The notes beneath the pieces are model-generated. The model did no database searches and was not told the origin of the DNA. It saw only the letters and a program-made list of their open reading frames with translations. A DNA stretch of 64,000 nt from Altererythrobacter xiamenensis (GTDB lineage Bacteria; Pseudomonadota; Alphaproteobacteria; Sphingomonadales; Sphingomonadaceae). The stretch is from contig NZ_FXWG01000003.1 of assembly GCF_900177715.1 (NCBI RefSeq), positions 62,001-126,000 on the forward strand, read 5' to 3'. Of this stretch, positions 10,585 to 18,841 are shown piece after piece; positions within the stretch are counted from its first letter, which is position 1; every line of letters begins with the position of its first letter. A program made the translations under genes and the position numbers.

Positions 10585-11325
10585 TTACCTCGGTCCCGGG
10601 GTGTCAACGGGCGTGGGCTGCAAAGGTTGCGTCGCGATCACGGAGAACTCGATCCTGCGGTTCGCCGGATCCTGCGGAGAGAGGCCGTCGATCGGTGTGG
10701 AAGACCCGACGCCTTCCGCGCGCAAGCCCTCCGCCGGGATGCCACGCTGGACCAGGGCGCGACGGATCGCCGTGGCGCGCGCTCGAGAAAGGTCCAGATT
10801 GGCTTCTTCCGAGCCCGAGGCATCGGTATGACCGGTGATCGCGATCTTCGCGCCGAGGCACGGATTGAGCGCGGCGGCAACCTCGTCGAGCAGCGGCTGG
10901 CTGGCCGCATCGACCACGCTCGAACTTTCTTCGAACCGGATCGTTCGGGCTTCGAGCAGGGCGTTCACATCGTCCTGGCAATGCATCGGGGACACGGGCA
11001 CCAGCCCGCCTTGCGCCTGTATGGTCCCGTCAGACCAGTCGACGCCGCCAACGCCGGGGAGGGCGGCCACCGCTTTCGCCACGCGATCACGCCTGGTCTC
11101 ATCGAGATTTTCGCCACCAGAGAGCGTGGGGTGACGCGTAGGCCAGCCGAGCCCGGTACTGAACCGCGCCGTGACCGGAGCTCCGTCAGCCTCCGCTATC
11201 GCTGCTTCGGTGGCATCCGATAACCTGGCAACAAACTCCTCGTCGCTTGCGGCCCCGCCGAAAAGGCCGGTCGCTCCGGCAACGAGCGCTCCTGCAATGA
11301 TCGGTAACTGCGGACGAACTGACAT
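10585..11325 (-). CDS. OmpA-domain protein with N-terminal signal or anchor helix
   Basis: This 246-residue envelope protein has an N-terminal hydrophobic segment (PIIAGALVAGATGLFGGA), an unassigned region with SON/BON-like character, and a C-terminal OmpA domain. The OmpA part shows ITGHTDASGSEEANLDLS, RARA and GVGSSTPI, the classic peptidoglycan-binding pattern. There is no beta-barrel, so it should sit in the periplasm tethered to peptidoglycan. The start at 11325 is chosen because TAAGGGC is eight bases upstream; the in-frame ATG two codons earlier is too close to it. It lies 48 bases downstream of the flippase gene and is coupled to the 34-residue peptide. Confidence 0.88.
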   Translation of the reverse strand: MSVRPQLPIIAGALVAGATGLFGGAASDEEFVARLSDATEAAIAEADGAPVTARFSTGLGWPTRHPTLSGGENLDETRRDRVAKAVAALPGVGGVDWSDGTIQAQGGLVPVSPMHCQDDVNALLEARTIRFEESSSVVDAASQPLLDEVAAALNPCLGAKIAITGHTDASGSEEANLDLSRARATAIRRALVQRGIPAEGLRAEGVGSSTPIDGLSPQDPANRRIEFSVIATQPLQPTPVDTPGPR

Positions 11326-11373
11326 GACCATGCCCTTAGCCAGCACGTCCGCAGGATTAAAGGCGTAATTGGA

Positions 11374-12903
11374 TCAGTCTGCTTCGGAGCCGACCTGCTT
11401 GCCGCCCATGTTGCGGCGGAAGAGGACGCGATCTTCCGGGCCGAAGCCCTTGTGCCAGATGACCCAGCCATAGGTCAGGAGGATTGCGGGAATCCCGAAA
11501 ATGAGCTCGGCCCATTCCGGGAGAAGGGTGGCGGCGAACCCGACTACGACGGCAGGCGCGGTCGCCCAGACCAGCGCCCAGCGCCAGTTGTTTACCGATG
11601 CCTTGAGGATGCGCGAAAGCAGCCAGGCCTTGACGAGGCTGGCTGCGCCCAGCGAGAGCATCAGCGCGATCGCCGCACCCGCCGCCTTGAACGGCTCGGC
11701 CAGATTGAAATGCTGGACAAGCAGCATCGCGCCGACCGTCAGCAATGCCTGCAGCGCTATGGTGCCAAGCGAGATCATCAGATTCCGCTTGCGCGCGACA
11801 TAGACCAGCGCCGCCTCCGAAACGACGGCGGTCGCGGCGACCACTTCGGCCAACAGCAAGAAGGCGAGCGCGCCGGTGCCGCCGACATAATTGGGCCCGC
11901 CAAGGCCCATCATCGCTTCGCCCGGCACGCCCAGCGCTAGCGCGATGCCCGCCTGTGCGGCTATGATCCAGAAGCCGACCTGGCGCACCTGCTTGGCAAT
12001 CGCGCCGTAGTTTTTTTCCTTGAGGTTGCGCGTGATTACCGGACCCAGGATCGGCTCGAAACTCGTCTTGAGCTTCTGCGGCAGGCTCGCGATCTGCTGG
12101 GCAAAATAGTAGATCCCGACGATCGCCGGGCTCGCGACGAAGAAGCCGAGAATGAAGATGTCGAAACGGCGCGTGCCCCATTCGACCGCGTCCGCCACAG
12201 CCAACGGAAAGGCGCGCGTGCTCATCCGCCACATCTTTACAGGGTGTGGACGCCAGCCCTTGGGAAGGCCGTAGCTGCGCATGAAAGGCCAGGCAGCCGC
12301 TAGCAGGCCCGCGAAGATCGAGACGATATAGGCGAGCGCTAGGCCGGAATCGCGAAATCCGGTGTAAAAGAACACGCCGGCCATGATCGAGATCGTCCAG
12401 GGCTCGACGATGGCGCGGGCGCGGACTGTCGTCGCGATGTCATAGCGATAAGCCTGCGCGGCGAGCAGGATCTCGGTCAGCGCATAGCCCGGGATCGCGA
12501 TCACAAGCCACATGTCGAGCGGCCCGTTCATCCCGTTGGGGAACATCGGTGCCGGGACAGCCCAGAGGAAAGCCGCCGCGATGCACGACAGGATCAGCGC
12601 GAGCAGCAGCCCGTCCAATACGAGATTGACCTGTTCGTCATCGCCCTCGGTCAAACGCTGTGCCAGCCCGCGCTTTTCGCCCATCGAGCATACCAGCGCG
12701 ACAAGCTCGATCACGACCAGTGCCGAGGCAAATCGGCCCATCGCTTCTGCGCCATAGAGACGCGCGGCGATGAACAGGAACGGCAGGCGCGCGGCGAGCC
12801 TCAGAAGGAAGCCGAGGAAATTGGTCTGGCCGCCCTTGGCGAGCGCGGAGATATCGTCCTGCTCGCTAGGGGCAGGAGGGGTGACGGGCGGAGTGGTGCT
12901 CAC
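11374..12903 (-). CDS. Oligosaccharide flippase family membrane protein
   Basis: This 509-residue protein has about twelve to fourteen hydrophobic helices and fits the polysaccharide biosynthesis/MATE-like flippase superfamily. Such proteins move lipid-linked sugars across the inner membrane. Supporting segments are FLGFLLRLAARLPFLFIAARL near the start and a central RRFDIFILGFFVASPAIVGIYYFAQQ. The start is a GTG at 12903 that overlaps the gpsA stop (GTGA), indicating coupled translation. No glycosyltransferase cluster is adjacent, so the transported glycan cannot be named. Confidence 0.82.
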   Translation of the reverse strand: MSTTPPVTPPAPSEQDDISALAKGGQTNFLGFLLRLAARLPFLFIAARLYGAEAMGRFASALVVIELVALVCSMGEKRGLAQRLTEGDDEQVNLVLDGLLLALILSCIAAAFLWAVPAPMFPNGMNGPLDMWLVIAIPGYALTEILLAAQAYRYDIATTVRARAIVEPWTISIMAGVFFYTGFRDSGLALAYIVSIFAGLLAAAWPFMRSYGLPKGWRPHPVKMWRMSTRAFPLAVADAVEWGTRRFDIFILGFFVASPAIVGIYYFAQQIASLPQKLKTSFEPILGPVITRNLKEKNYGAIAKQVRQVGFWIIAAQAGIALALGVPGEAMMGLGGPNYVGGTGALAFLLLAEVVAATAVVSEAALVYVARKRNLMISLGTIALQALLTVGAMLLVQHFNLAEPFKAAGAAIALMLSLGAASLVKAWLLSRILKASVNNWRWALVWATAPAVVVGFAATLLPEWAELIFGIPAILLTYGWVIWHKGFGPEDRVLFRRNMGGKQVGSEAD

Positions 12904-13904
12904 CCGCGCTCGCCGAGTTCTGCGCGCAGCGGACGAGCGAGCAAGTCGGCCACGACCTTGGCGGCATCGGTGCCACCCAGGATGGCGTTGACCGCATCGG
13001 TGATGGGCATCGCGATATCATGCTTGCGGGCGAGTTCCTGCAGTACGGGCGCGGTGTGCGCGCCCTCTGCCACGGTCCGCCGATCCGCCATCAGCGCCTC
13101 GGCCGAACCGCCTTCGCCCAGCGCCTTGCCGAGCGAGAAGTTGCGGCTCGAGGTCGAAGTGCAGGTGAGGACCAGGTCACCGAGACCGCATAGCCCCGCC
13201 AGCGTTTCTGCCTGCGCGCCGAGAGCTTCGCCGAAGCGCAGCATTTCTGCATAACCGCGCGCGATCAGCGCCGCGCGGGCGTTTTGCCCGAGCGCCAAGC
13301 CCTCGACTACGCCGCAGGCGATCGCGAGCACGTTCTTGATCGAGCCGCCGACTTCAGCGCCTGCGACATCGTCGGAATAATAGGGTCGGAATGCCGGGCG
13401 AGCGATGGCGGGTTTGAGCCTCTCCCACTGTGCCTCGCCGCCGCCGCAGGCGAGCGTGACAGCGGTGGGCAGGCCTGCCGCGACTTCATGCGCGAAGGTG
13501 GGGCCTGACAGGACTGCGATATCGCTGTCGGGAGACGCGGCAGCGGCGACTTCGTGCATCATCCGCCCGCTGCTCGCCTCGATCCCCTTGCTGCACAGCA
13601 CGAGGTCGCGCGGTGCCTTCTCAAGCTGGCCCAGAACGCTACCGAGATGCTGTGCGGGCGTAACCGCGAGGATGGTCTCGCAATCGGCCAGATCAGCCAT
13701 CCGGCTTGTGGCGCGGATCGTTTCAGCGAGTGTTGCCGAGGGCAGATAGACGCTGTTGCTATGCCTGGCGTTGATCTCTTCGACCAGTTCGGGTTCGAGC
13801 GCCCAGAGCAGTACGTCGCGCCCGTCGCTCGCCAGCATCTGTGCCAGCGCCGTGCCCCATGCTCCCGCGCCAAGCACGCCGACGGTCGCTCGTTTATCGC
13901 TCAT
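12900..13904 (-). CDS. gpsA: NAD(P)-dependent glycerol-3-phosphate dehydrogenase
   Basis: This 334-residue enzyme reduces dihydroxyacetone phosphate to sn-glycerol-3-phosphate, the backbone for phospholipids. The N-terminal dinucleotide loop [14 protein letters not shown] is present, followed by [19 protein letters not shown] and the catalytic-lysine region [12 protein letters not shown]. The downstream [11 protein letters not shown] segment is diagnostic. The start at 13904 overlaps the tsaD stop (ATGA), and the next gene overlaps its own stop. This is a well-ordered minus-strand operon tsaD-gpsA-flippase. Confidence 0.96.
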   Translation of the reverse strand: MSDKRATVGVLGAGAWGTALAQMLASDGRDVLLWALEPELVEEINARHSNSVYLPSATLAETIRATSRMADLADCETILAVTPAQHLGSVLGQLEKAPRDLVLCSKGIEASSGRMMHEVAAAASPDSDIAVLSGPTFAHEVAAGLPTAVTLACGGGEAQWERLKPAIARPAFRPYYSDDVAGAEVGGSIKNVLAIACGVVEGLALGQNARAALIARGYAEMLRFGEALGAQAETLAGLCGLGDLVLTCTSTSSRNFSLGKALGEGGSAEALMADRRTVAEGAHTAPVLQELARKHDIAMPITDAVNAILGGTDAAKVVADLLARPLRAELGERG

Positions 13905-14935
13905 GCCTTTACTCCTGCGCCGCGCACCGGCTCTGCATCCGGGTCGAGCGGCCAGCGCGGCCGCGCGGCGATATCGAGCGGATCGAATTGCCCGAGGGCG
14001 AGCCGTTCGCAGCCGGCCCAAGCGATCATCGCGGCGTTGTCGGTGCACAGCGCCAAGGGCGGTGCGACAAAACGCATGCCGCGCGATCCGGCGAGATTTT
14101 CGAGTGCGGCGCGAACCTGCTGGTTGGCGGCAACACCGCCAGCCACGACCAGCGCAGGCTTGTCGGGAGCGCGCTTCATCGCGTGTTCGAGCCGATCGAT
14201 CAGGCAATCTATCGCAGCCTGCTGAAAACTCGCCGCAATGTCCGCATCATTGTGCTCGCCGCTTTCATGCGCGCGAAGCACCGCGCTCTTCAGTCCGGCG
14301 AAGGAGAAATGCGGTTCCTTCGAACCCATCAGCGGGCGGGGCAGGGGGACGGCTTGCGGATCGCCCTCTTTGGCAAGGCGCTCGACCGCCGGACCTCCAG
14401 GATAGCCCAGGCCGAGGATCTTGGCCGATTTGTCGAAGGCTTCTCCCAGCGCATCGTCGATCGTGGTCGCGAGACGGCGGTATTCGCCAACGCCTTCGAC
14501 GCTGAGGATCTGGCAATGCCCGCCCGAAACCAGCAGCAACATATAGGGAAAGTCGAGTTCCGGATCGGCGAGGCGCGGGCTCAATGCGTGCCCTTCAAGG
14601 TGGTTGATCGCCAGCAAGGGCACGTCGGAGGCCATCGCCAGCGCCTTTGCGCTTACGAGACCGACCATGACCCCGCCGATCAGTCCCGGTCCGGCAGTCG
14701 CCGCTATCGCGTCGCAATCGGCAAGCTTGGTGCCGTTCTCTGCAAGCACCGCCTCGATCATCGGGGCGAGACGCTCGGCATGGGCGCGTGCTGCGATCTC
14801 CGGAACGACGCCTCCATAGGGAGCGTGTTTGTCATCCTGCGAGGCGATGCGCTGCGCATGGATAACCCTGTCCGTATCGACGAGCGCAACGGCGGTTTCG
14901 TCGCAACTGGATTCTATGCCCAAAACGAGGCCCAT
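13901..14935 (-). CDS. tsaD: tRNA N6-adenosine threonylcarbamoyltransferase
   Basis: This 344-residue protein transfers the threonylcarbamoyl group to A37 of ANN-decoding tRNAs. The N-terminal [14 protein letters not shown] is the ASKHA-fold signature. The metal-binding HAERLAP and INHLEGH histidines, [14 protein letters not shown], and the late [12 protein letters not shown] and [10 protein letters not shown] motifs are all present. GGGGAAG precedes the ATG at 14935. It is divergent from hemC with only 44 bases between them, so the two promoters must be very close. Confidence 0.97.
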   Translation of the reverse strand: MGLVLGIESSCDETAVALVDTDRVIHAQRIASQDDKHAPYGGVVPEIAARAHAERLAPMIEAVLAENGTKLADCDAIAATAGPGLIGGVMVGLVSAKALAMASDVPLLAINHLEGHALSPRLADPELDFPYMLLLVSGGHCQILSVEGVGEYRRLATTIDDALGEAFDKSAKILGLGYPGGPAVERLAKEGDPQAVPLPRPLMGSKEPHFSFAGLKSAVLRAHESGEHNDADIAASFQQAAIDCLIDRLEHAMKRAPDKPALVVAGGVAANQQVRAALENLAGSRGMRFVAPPLALCTDNAAMIAWAGCERLALGQFDPLDIAARPRWPLDPDAEPVRGAGVKA

Positions 14936-14979
14936 GGCGCTTCCCCTTAAGCCTTTGCGGGGCTAGGGCAAGCGCTGCG

Positions 14980-15924
14980 ATGACAGACCGTAATCCCGAC
15001 ACACCGATCCTGCGTCTCGGCACCCGCCGCTCTCCGCTTGCGATGGCTCAGGCGGAGGAGACCCGCGCGCGGCTTTGCTCTGCACATGGCTGGGAAGTGA
15101 GTGCCGTCGAATTGGTCCCGGTGCTGGCGAGCGGCGACAAGATCAAGGATCGCCCGCTGGCCGACATCGGCGGCAAGGCCTTGTGGACCAAGGAACTCGA
15201 CGCCTGGCTCGCCGAAGGGCGCATCGATGCCGCAGTGCATTCGATGAAGGATGTCGAGACATTTCGCCCCGCCGAACTGTGCATTGCAGCTATCCTGCCG
15301 CGCGCAGACATTGCCGATGTGCTGGTCGGTGCCTCGAGCATTCGATCGCTCCCGCAAGGCGCGGTAGTGGGTACGAGCGCGCCGCGGCGGGCGGCTCAGC
15401 TTCTCAACGCGCGGCCCGATTGCAAGGCGGTGCCGATCCGCGGCAATGTCGCGACCCGGCTCGCCAAACTTCAGGCGGGGGAGGCCGACGCGACCTTCCT
15501 CGCACGCGCCGGACTGGAACGGCTGGGCGAGACGAGCGTCGGCACACCGCTCGATCCCGAAGAGTGGCTTCCCGCGCCAGCGCAGGCGGCGATCGGTATC
15601 GAGTGCCGCGTCGATGACGAAGAAACGCGCGAATTGCTCGCCGCGATCGACCATCGTGAGAGCCATGAGGCGGTGCTGGCCGAGCGCGCGCTTCTGGCAA
15701 GGCTTTCGGGCGATTGCCACAGTCCGATCGCGATGCTGACGTCGCGCGACGGTGACAGGCTCACTATTCGCTGCGCGCTCTACAGTCCCGATGGAACCCA
15801 GCGTATCGAACGATCCGGGCACGGCACTGCGGACGATCACGGTTGGATCGAAGACTTGGCGCGCGAGCTTTTCGCCAATCTCAAACCCGGAATGACACCC
15901 TATTTCGGCCTGGAGCGCGCGTGA
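14980..15924 (+). CDS. hemC: Hydroxymethylbilane synthase (porphobilinogen deaminase)
   Basis: This 314-residue enzyme joins four porphobilinogen units into hydroxymethylbilane in haem synthesis. LGTRRSPLAMAQ opens the protein. KALWTKELDAWL and AVHSMKDVE carry substrate-binding and catalytic residues, including the aspartate of the KDV motif. C246, in SGDCHSPIAM, is the expected attachment site for the dipyrromethane cofactor. Its stop overlaps the GTG start of hemD (GTGA, 15921-15924), so the two are coupled. Confidence 0.97.
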   Translation: MTDRNPDTPILRLGTRRSPLAMAQAEETRARLCSAHGWEVSAVELVPVLASGDKIKDRPLADIGGKALWTKELDAWLAEGRIDAAVHSMKDVETFRPAELCIAAILPRADIADVLVGASSIRSLPQGAVVGTSAPRRAAQLLNARPDCKAVPIRGNVATRLAKLQAGEADATFLARAGLERLGETSVGTPLDPEEWLPAPAQAAIGIECRVDDEETRELLAAIDHRESHEAVLAERALLARLSGDCHSPIAMLTSRDGDRLTIRCALYSPDGTQRIERSGHGTADDHGWIEDLARELFANLKPGMTPYFGLERA

Positions 15925-16610
15925 CTTCGGCGACGGGTAAAATCATCGCGATCCGACCGGAGCCGGGCCTTTCGAACACGGTCGCGGCAGGACGCGAGCT
16001 TGGCCTCGATATTGCGCCACATCCGCTTTCCCGCGTCGAACCGCTCGCTTGGGACGTACCGCCGGGCGACGCCTTCGACGGGCTGCTGATCGGCAGCGCA
16101 AATGCCGTCCGTCATGCAGGCGAAGGTTTGGCCGCGTTGAAGGCCCTGCCGGTGTTCGCCGTGGGCAAGACGACAGCCGACGCCGCGCAAGCGGCGGGAT
16201 TCACGGTCGAGAAAACCGGGGAGGGCGGCTTGCAATCGCTGCTCGACGGGCTCGAGAGTAAGTCGCTGAAGCTTCTGCGCCTTGCTGGCGAGGACCGAAT
16301 TGTGCTGACCCCGCCAGAGGGCGTGACCATCGCGTCGCGGACCGTGTATCGCGTGGTGCACCTGCCGATCAGTTCGCAACTGGCCTCACAATTATCCGGC
16401 AACCCACTGGTTTTGCTGCATTCGGCGAAATCTGCCGAGCATTTTGCCAGCGAATGCAACCGGCTGGGGATCGATCGCGCCGGGATCGCTCTGGCGGCCA
16501 TCGGCCCTCGCGTTCTCGCGGCGGCAGGACCGGGCTGGAGGGATGCCCGGTCAGCTGACGACCCTAACGATCCCAGCCTATTGGCTTTGGCGCGTTACAT
16601 GTGGCATTAA
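15921..16610 (+). CDS. hemD: Uroporphyrinogen-III synthase
   Basis: This 229-residue protein should cyclise hydroxymethylbilane to uroporphyrinogen III. HemD sequences diverge widely, but the pattern fits. IIAIRPEPGLSNTVAAGREL opens domain one, DGLLIGSANAVRH ends it, and LVLLHSAKSAEHFA is the typical C-terminal domain strand. The start is GTG at 15921, overlapping hemC. The position immediately after hemC supports the call more than any single motif. Confidence 0.9.
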   Translation: MTSATGKIIAIRPEPGLSNTVAAGRELGLDIAPHPLSRVEPLAWDVPPGDAFDGLLIGSANAVRHAGEGLAALKALPVFAVGKTTADAAQAAGFTVEKTGEGGLQSLLDGLESKSLKLLRLAGEDRIVLTPPEGVTIASRTVYRVVHLPISSQLASQLSGNPLVLLHSAKSAEHFASECNRLGIDRAGIALAAIGPRVLAAAGPGWRDARSADDPNDPSLLALARYMWH

Positions 16611-16659
16611 GTTGCTACATCAGCACGTCGGGGGAGCGGCGTGCGGGGTCGCAGAACGG

Positions 16660-17586
16660 ATGAGAATGGAATCGAGATTCGGTAGCAGGCGCAAGAGCGC
16701 CTCGATGACGCCCATTATCGGGGCGGCGGTCGCATCGTTCCTTCTGGGCGCGAGCCTCGTGGGCTATTTCGTATGGCGTTCGGACAATGATGCGACGGAA
16801 GAAGTCTCTGTCGCGGCGCCGCAACTGTCTTCGACCAATGAAGATACGACGGCAACGGCCACGCCTTCGCCGAGCCCTTCGGCAGAAGCGAGCGAGGCGA
16901 GTGACGCTGCTGCGGGCGCGGTCGAGGCGGTCGAGCGGGTTGCAGAGCAGCAGGGCGGGATCGATCAGCGACTGGCGGCGGCCGAACAGCGCCTCGCGCG
17001 GCTCGACCTGCAAGCGCAGGCTGCGGCGGGCAATGCCGCGCGCGCCGAAGGCCTGCTGATCGCCTTTGCCTCGCGCCGGGCGATCGAGCGCGGCGCTGAA
17101 CTAGGCTATCTCGCCGATCAGTTGCGCCTGCGGTTCGGCGATGCGCTGCCCAATGCGGTGCGCACCATCATCAGCTTTTCGCGTGATCCTTTGACCCAGG
17201 ACCAGCTGCTCGCGCGGCTGGAGGGACTTGGCCCTACCTTGACGGAAGGCCAGCGCCAGGCAAGCTGGGAGGAGCTTCGACGCGAGCTGAGCGAGCTTTT
17301 CACCTTCCGCCGTGAAAGCACGCCGTCGCCCGCCCCCGAGCGCCGGCTCGAACGGGCGCGCCAATTCCTCGAAAGCGGCCGCACCGATGCTGCAATTGCC
17401 GAGATCGAGAACATGCCGGGTGCCGAGAGCGCACAAAGCTGGCTTGCCGATGCGCGCCGTTACCGCGATGCGATGGATGCGCTCGAGCGGATCGAAACCG
17501 CGGCGGTGCTTGAACCGCGCCTGCTGCGCGACGGAGCGGGCAATTCGATCGATCAGCTCAGCCCGGCAGACGGCGGCAGCGAATAG
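16660..17586 (+). CDS. Mitofilin/Mic60-like inner-membrane protein (COG4223 type)
   Basis: This 308-residue protein has a basic N-terminus, one transmembrane helix (IGAAVASFLLGASLVGYFVW, around residues 20-40), an Ala/Pro/Ser/Thr-rich linker and an Ala/Glu-rich coiled coil. The C-terminal helical region includes LGYLADQLRLRFGDALPNAV and ESGRTDAAIAEIENMPG. The architecture and the position right after hemC-hemD match alphaproteobacterial Mic60 homologues, which help shape intracytoplasmic membranes and bridge to the outer membrane. The start is uncertain between ATGs at 16660 and 16666. The call rests on layout and context rather than one decisive motif. Confidence 0.75.
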   Translation: MRMESRFGSRRKSASMTPIIGAAVASFLLGASLVGYFVWRSDNDATEEVSVAAPQLSSTNEDTTATATPSPSPSAEASEASDAAAGAVEAVERVAEQQGGIDQRLAAAEQRLARLDLQAQAAAGNAARAEGLLIAFASRRAIERGAELGYLADQLRLRFGDALPNAVRTIISFSRDPLTQDQLLARLEGLGPTLTEGQRQASWEELRRELSELFTFRRESTPSPAPERRLERARQFLESGRTDAAIAEIENMPGAESAQSWLADARRYRDAMDALERIETAAVLEPRLLRDGAGNSIDQLSPADGGSE

Positions 17587-17598
17587 CGAAAGTGCGGA

Positions 17599-18813
17599 TC
17601 AGGCCTTGAGCAGTTCGGGCATGTCACCCGAGACGCCGCGCGCCTCGTTCATGAAGAACTGCTTGAGGATTGGAGTGCGCTGGACGCCGGACATGCCAAG
17701 CCGCCTGATCGCCGATGCTGCCTTGCCCGGTACGCCGAACAGCCGTGTGAGCCCGTCCGTCGCGGCCATGACCATCAGCGAATCGAGCGCGCGCCACTTT
17801 TCATAGCGCTTGAGCACCTCGGCATCGCCAAGATCGAGGCCGAGCCTGCGGCCTTCTTCGAGCACTTCCACCAGTGCACCGACATCGCGCAGACCGAGGT
17901 TGAGGCCCTGGCCCGCGATGGGGTGCATGCCGTGGGCGGAATCGCCAACCAGCACGAGCCGATCGCCGATGATCTTCGCCGTATGCTGGAAGCTGAGCGG
18001 ATAAGACGAGCGCGTGCTGTTGAGGCTCAGCTTGCCGAGCAGATCGCCCATCCGCTTTTCGATTTCCGCGAGGAACGCGCGATCCGACAGTTTGAGAACG
18101 CCGGGCGCGTCTTTCTCGCTGACCGTCCAGACCAGCGCGCTGCGATGCTGCCCTTCGGGGCCATCGAGCATCGGAAGGAGCGCAAAAGGCCCGTCGGGAT
18201 AGAAGATCTCCCAGGCGACATTCTCATGCGGTTTGGTGTGATCGATGCCGACGATCAGCGCGCGGTGGTGATAGTCCCACTGCGCCATCTTGAGGCCCTC
18301 TTCCTCGCGCGTCGGAGACCCGCGACCTTCCGCGCCGACCATCAGGGAGGCTTCGAGCACCGTGCCGTCACCGAGGGTCGCCGAAACGCTGAACTCGCCG
18401 CGATGGCGAGAGGCGACATCGACCGGTGCGTGCCAGTTGATCAGCGGTTCGTTCTTCGCCGCTTCGAAGAGAGCGGTGCGTAGCTGGCGGTTGGCGAACA
18501 TGCGGCCGAGCGAGCCCTCATGCGGCTCGGGCGTGAAGTCGAGCCGGCCGGGCTTCATCTGGTCGAGCACGGCGATCGAGGCGATCGGGCAGGCGTAGGG
18601 CTCAAGCCCTTCGGCGATGCCGATATTCTTGAAGAGGTTCCAGCTCGCCGTCGAGATCGCCGAGGCTCGCCCGTCGAAGCCATCGGCTGTGAGATCGGCG
18701 GGGTCGGCCCGGTCGACGACATGGCTGGAAAAGCCCTTGCGCGCAGCGGCGAGTGCCAGCGCCATTCCGACGAGGCCGCCGCCAATGATCAGTAGGTCTT
18801 GCTTGTCGCTCAT
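17599..18813 (-). CDS. UbiH/UbiF-family FAD-dependent monooxygenase
   Basis: This 404-residue flavoprotein is likely one of the ring hydroxylases of ubiquinone synthesis. The FAD-binding loop GGGLVGMALALAAARKG is at the N-terminus, and the second FAD motif VLVGDSAHGMHPIAGQGLNL is in the C-terminal half. Between them lies the family RQLRTALFEAA segment. Which ring position it hydroxylates (UbiH, UbiF or UbiI role) cannot be told from sequence alone. The ATG at 18813 is 28 bases from the divergent dsbD start, so the two promoters overlap with neighbouring coding sequence. Confidence 0.9.
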   Translation of the reverse strand: MSDKQDLLIIGGGLVGMALALAAARKGFSSHVVDRADPADLTADGFDGRASAISTASWNLFKNIGIAEGLEPYACPIASIAVLDQMKPGRLDFTPEPHEGSLGRMFANRQLRTALFEAAKNEPLINWHAPVDVASRHRGEFSVSATLGDGTVLEASLMVGAEGRGSPTREEEGLKMAQWDYHHRALIVGIDHTKPHENVAWEIFYPDGPFALLPMLDGPEGQHRSALVWTVSEKDAPGVLKLSDRAFLAEIEKRMGDLLGKLSLNSTRSSYPLSFQHTAKIIGDRLVLVGDSAHGMHPIAGQGLNLGLRDVGALVEVLEEGRRLGLDLGDAEVLKRYEKWRALDSLMVMAATDGLTRLFGVPGKAASAIRRLGMSGVQRTPILKQFFMNEARGVSGDMPELLKA

Positions 18814-18841
18814 CGCCAACAGCCCTAGAGCGTGCGCCACC

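Noticed and set aside
14939-14977. Nested inverted segments GCGCTT/AAGCGC in the tsaD-hemC gap
   Set aside because: The arms are short, and the loop is long and partly complementary by chance in GC-rich DNA; not strong enough to call an operator.
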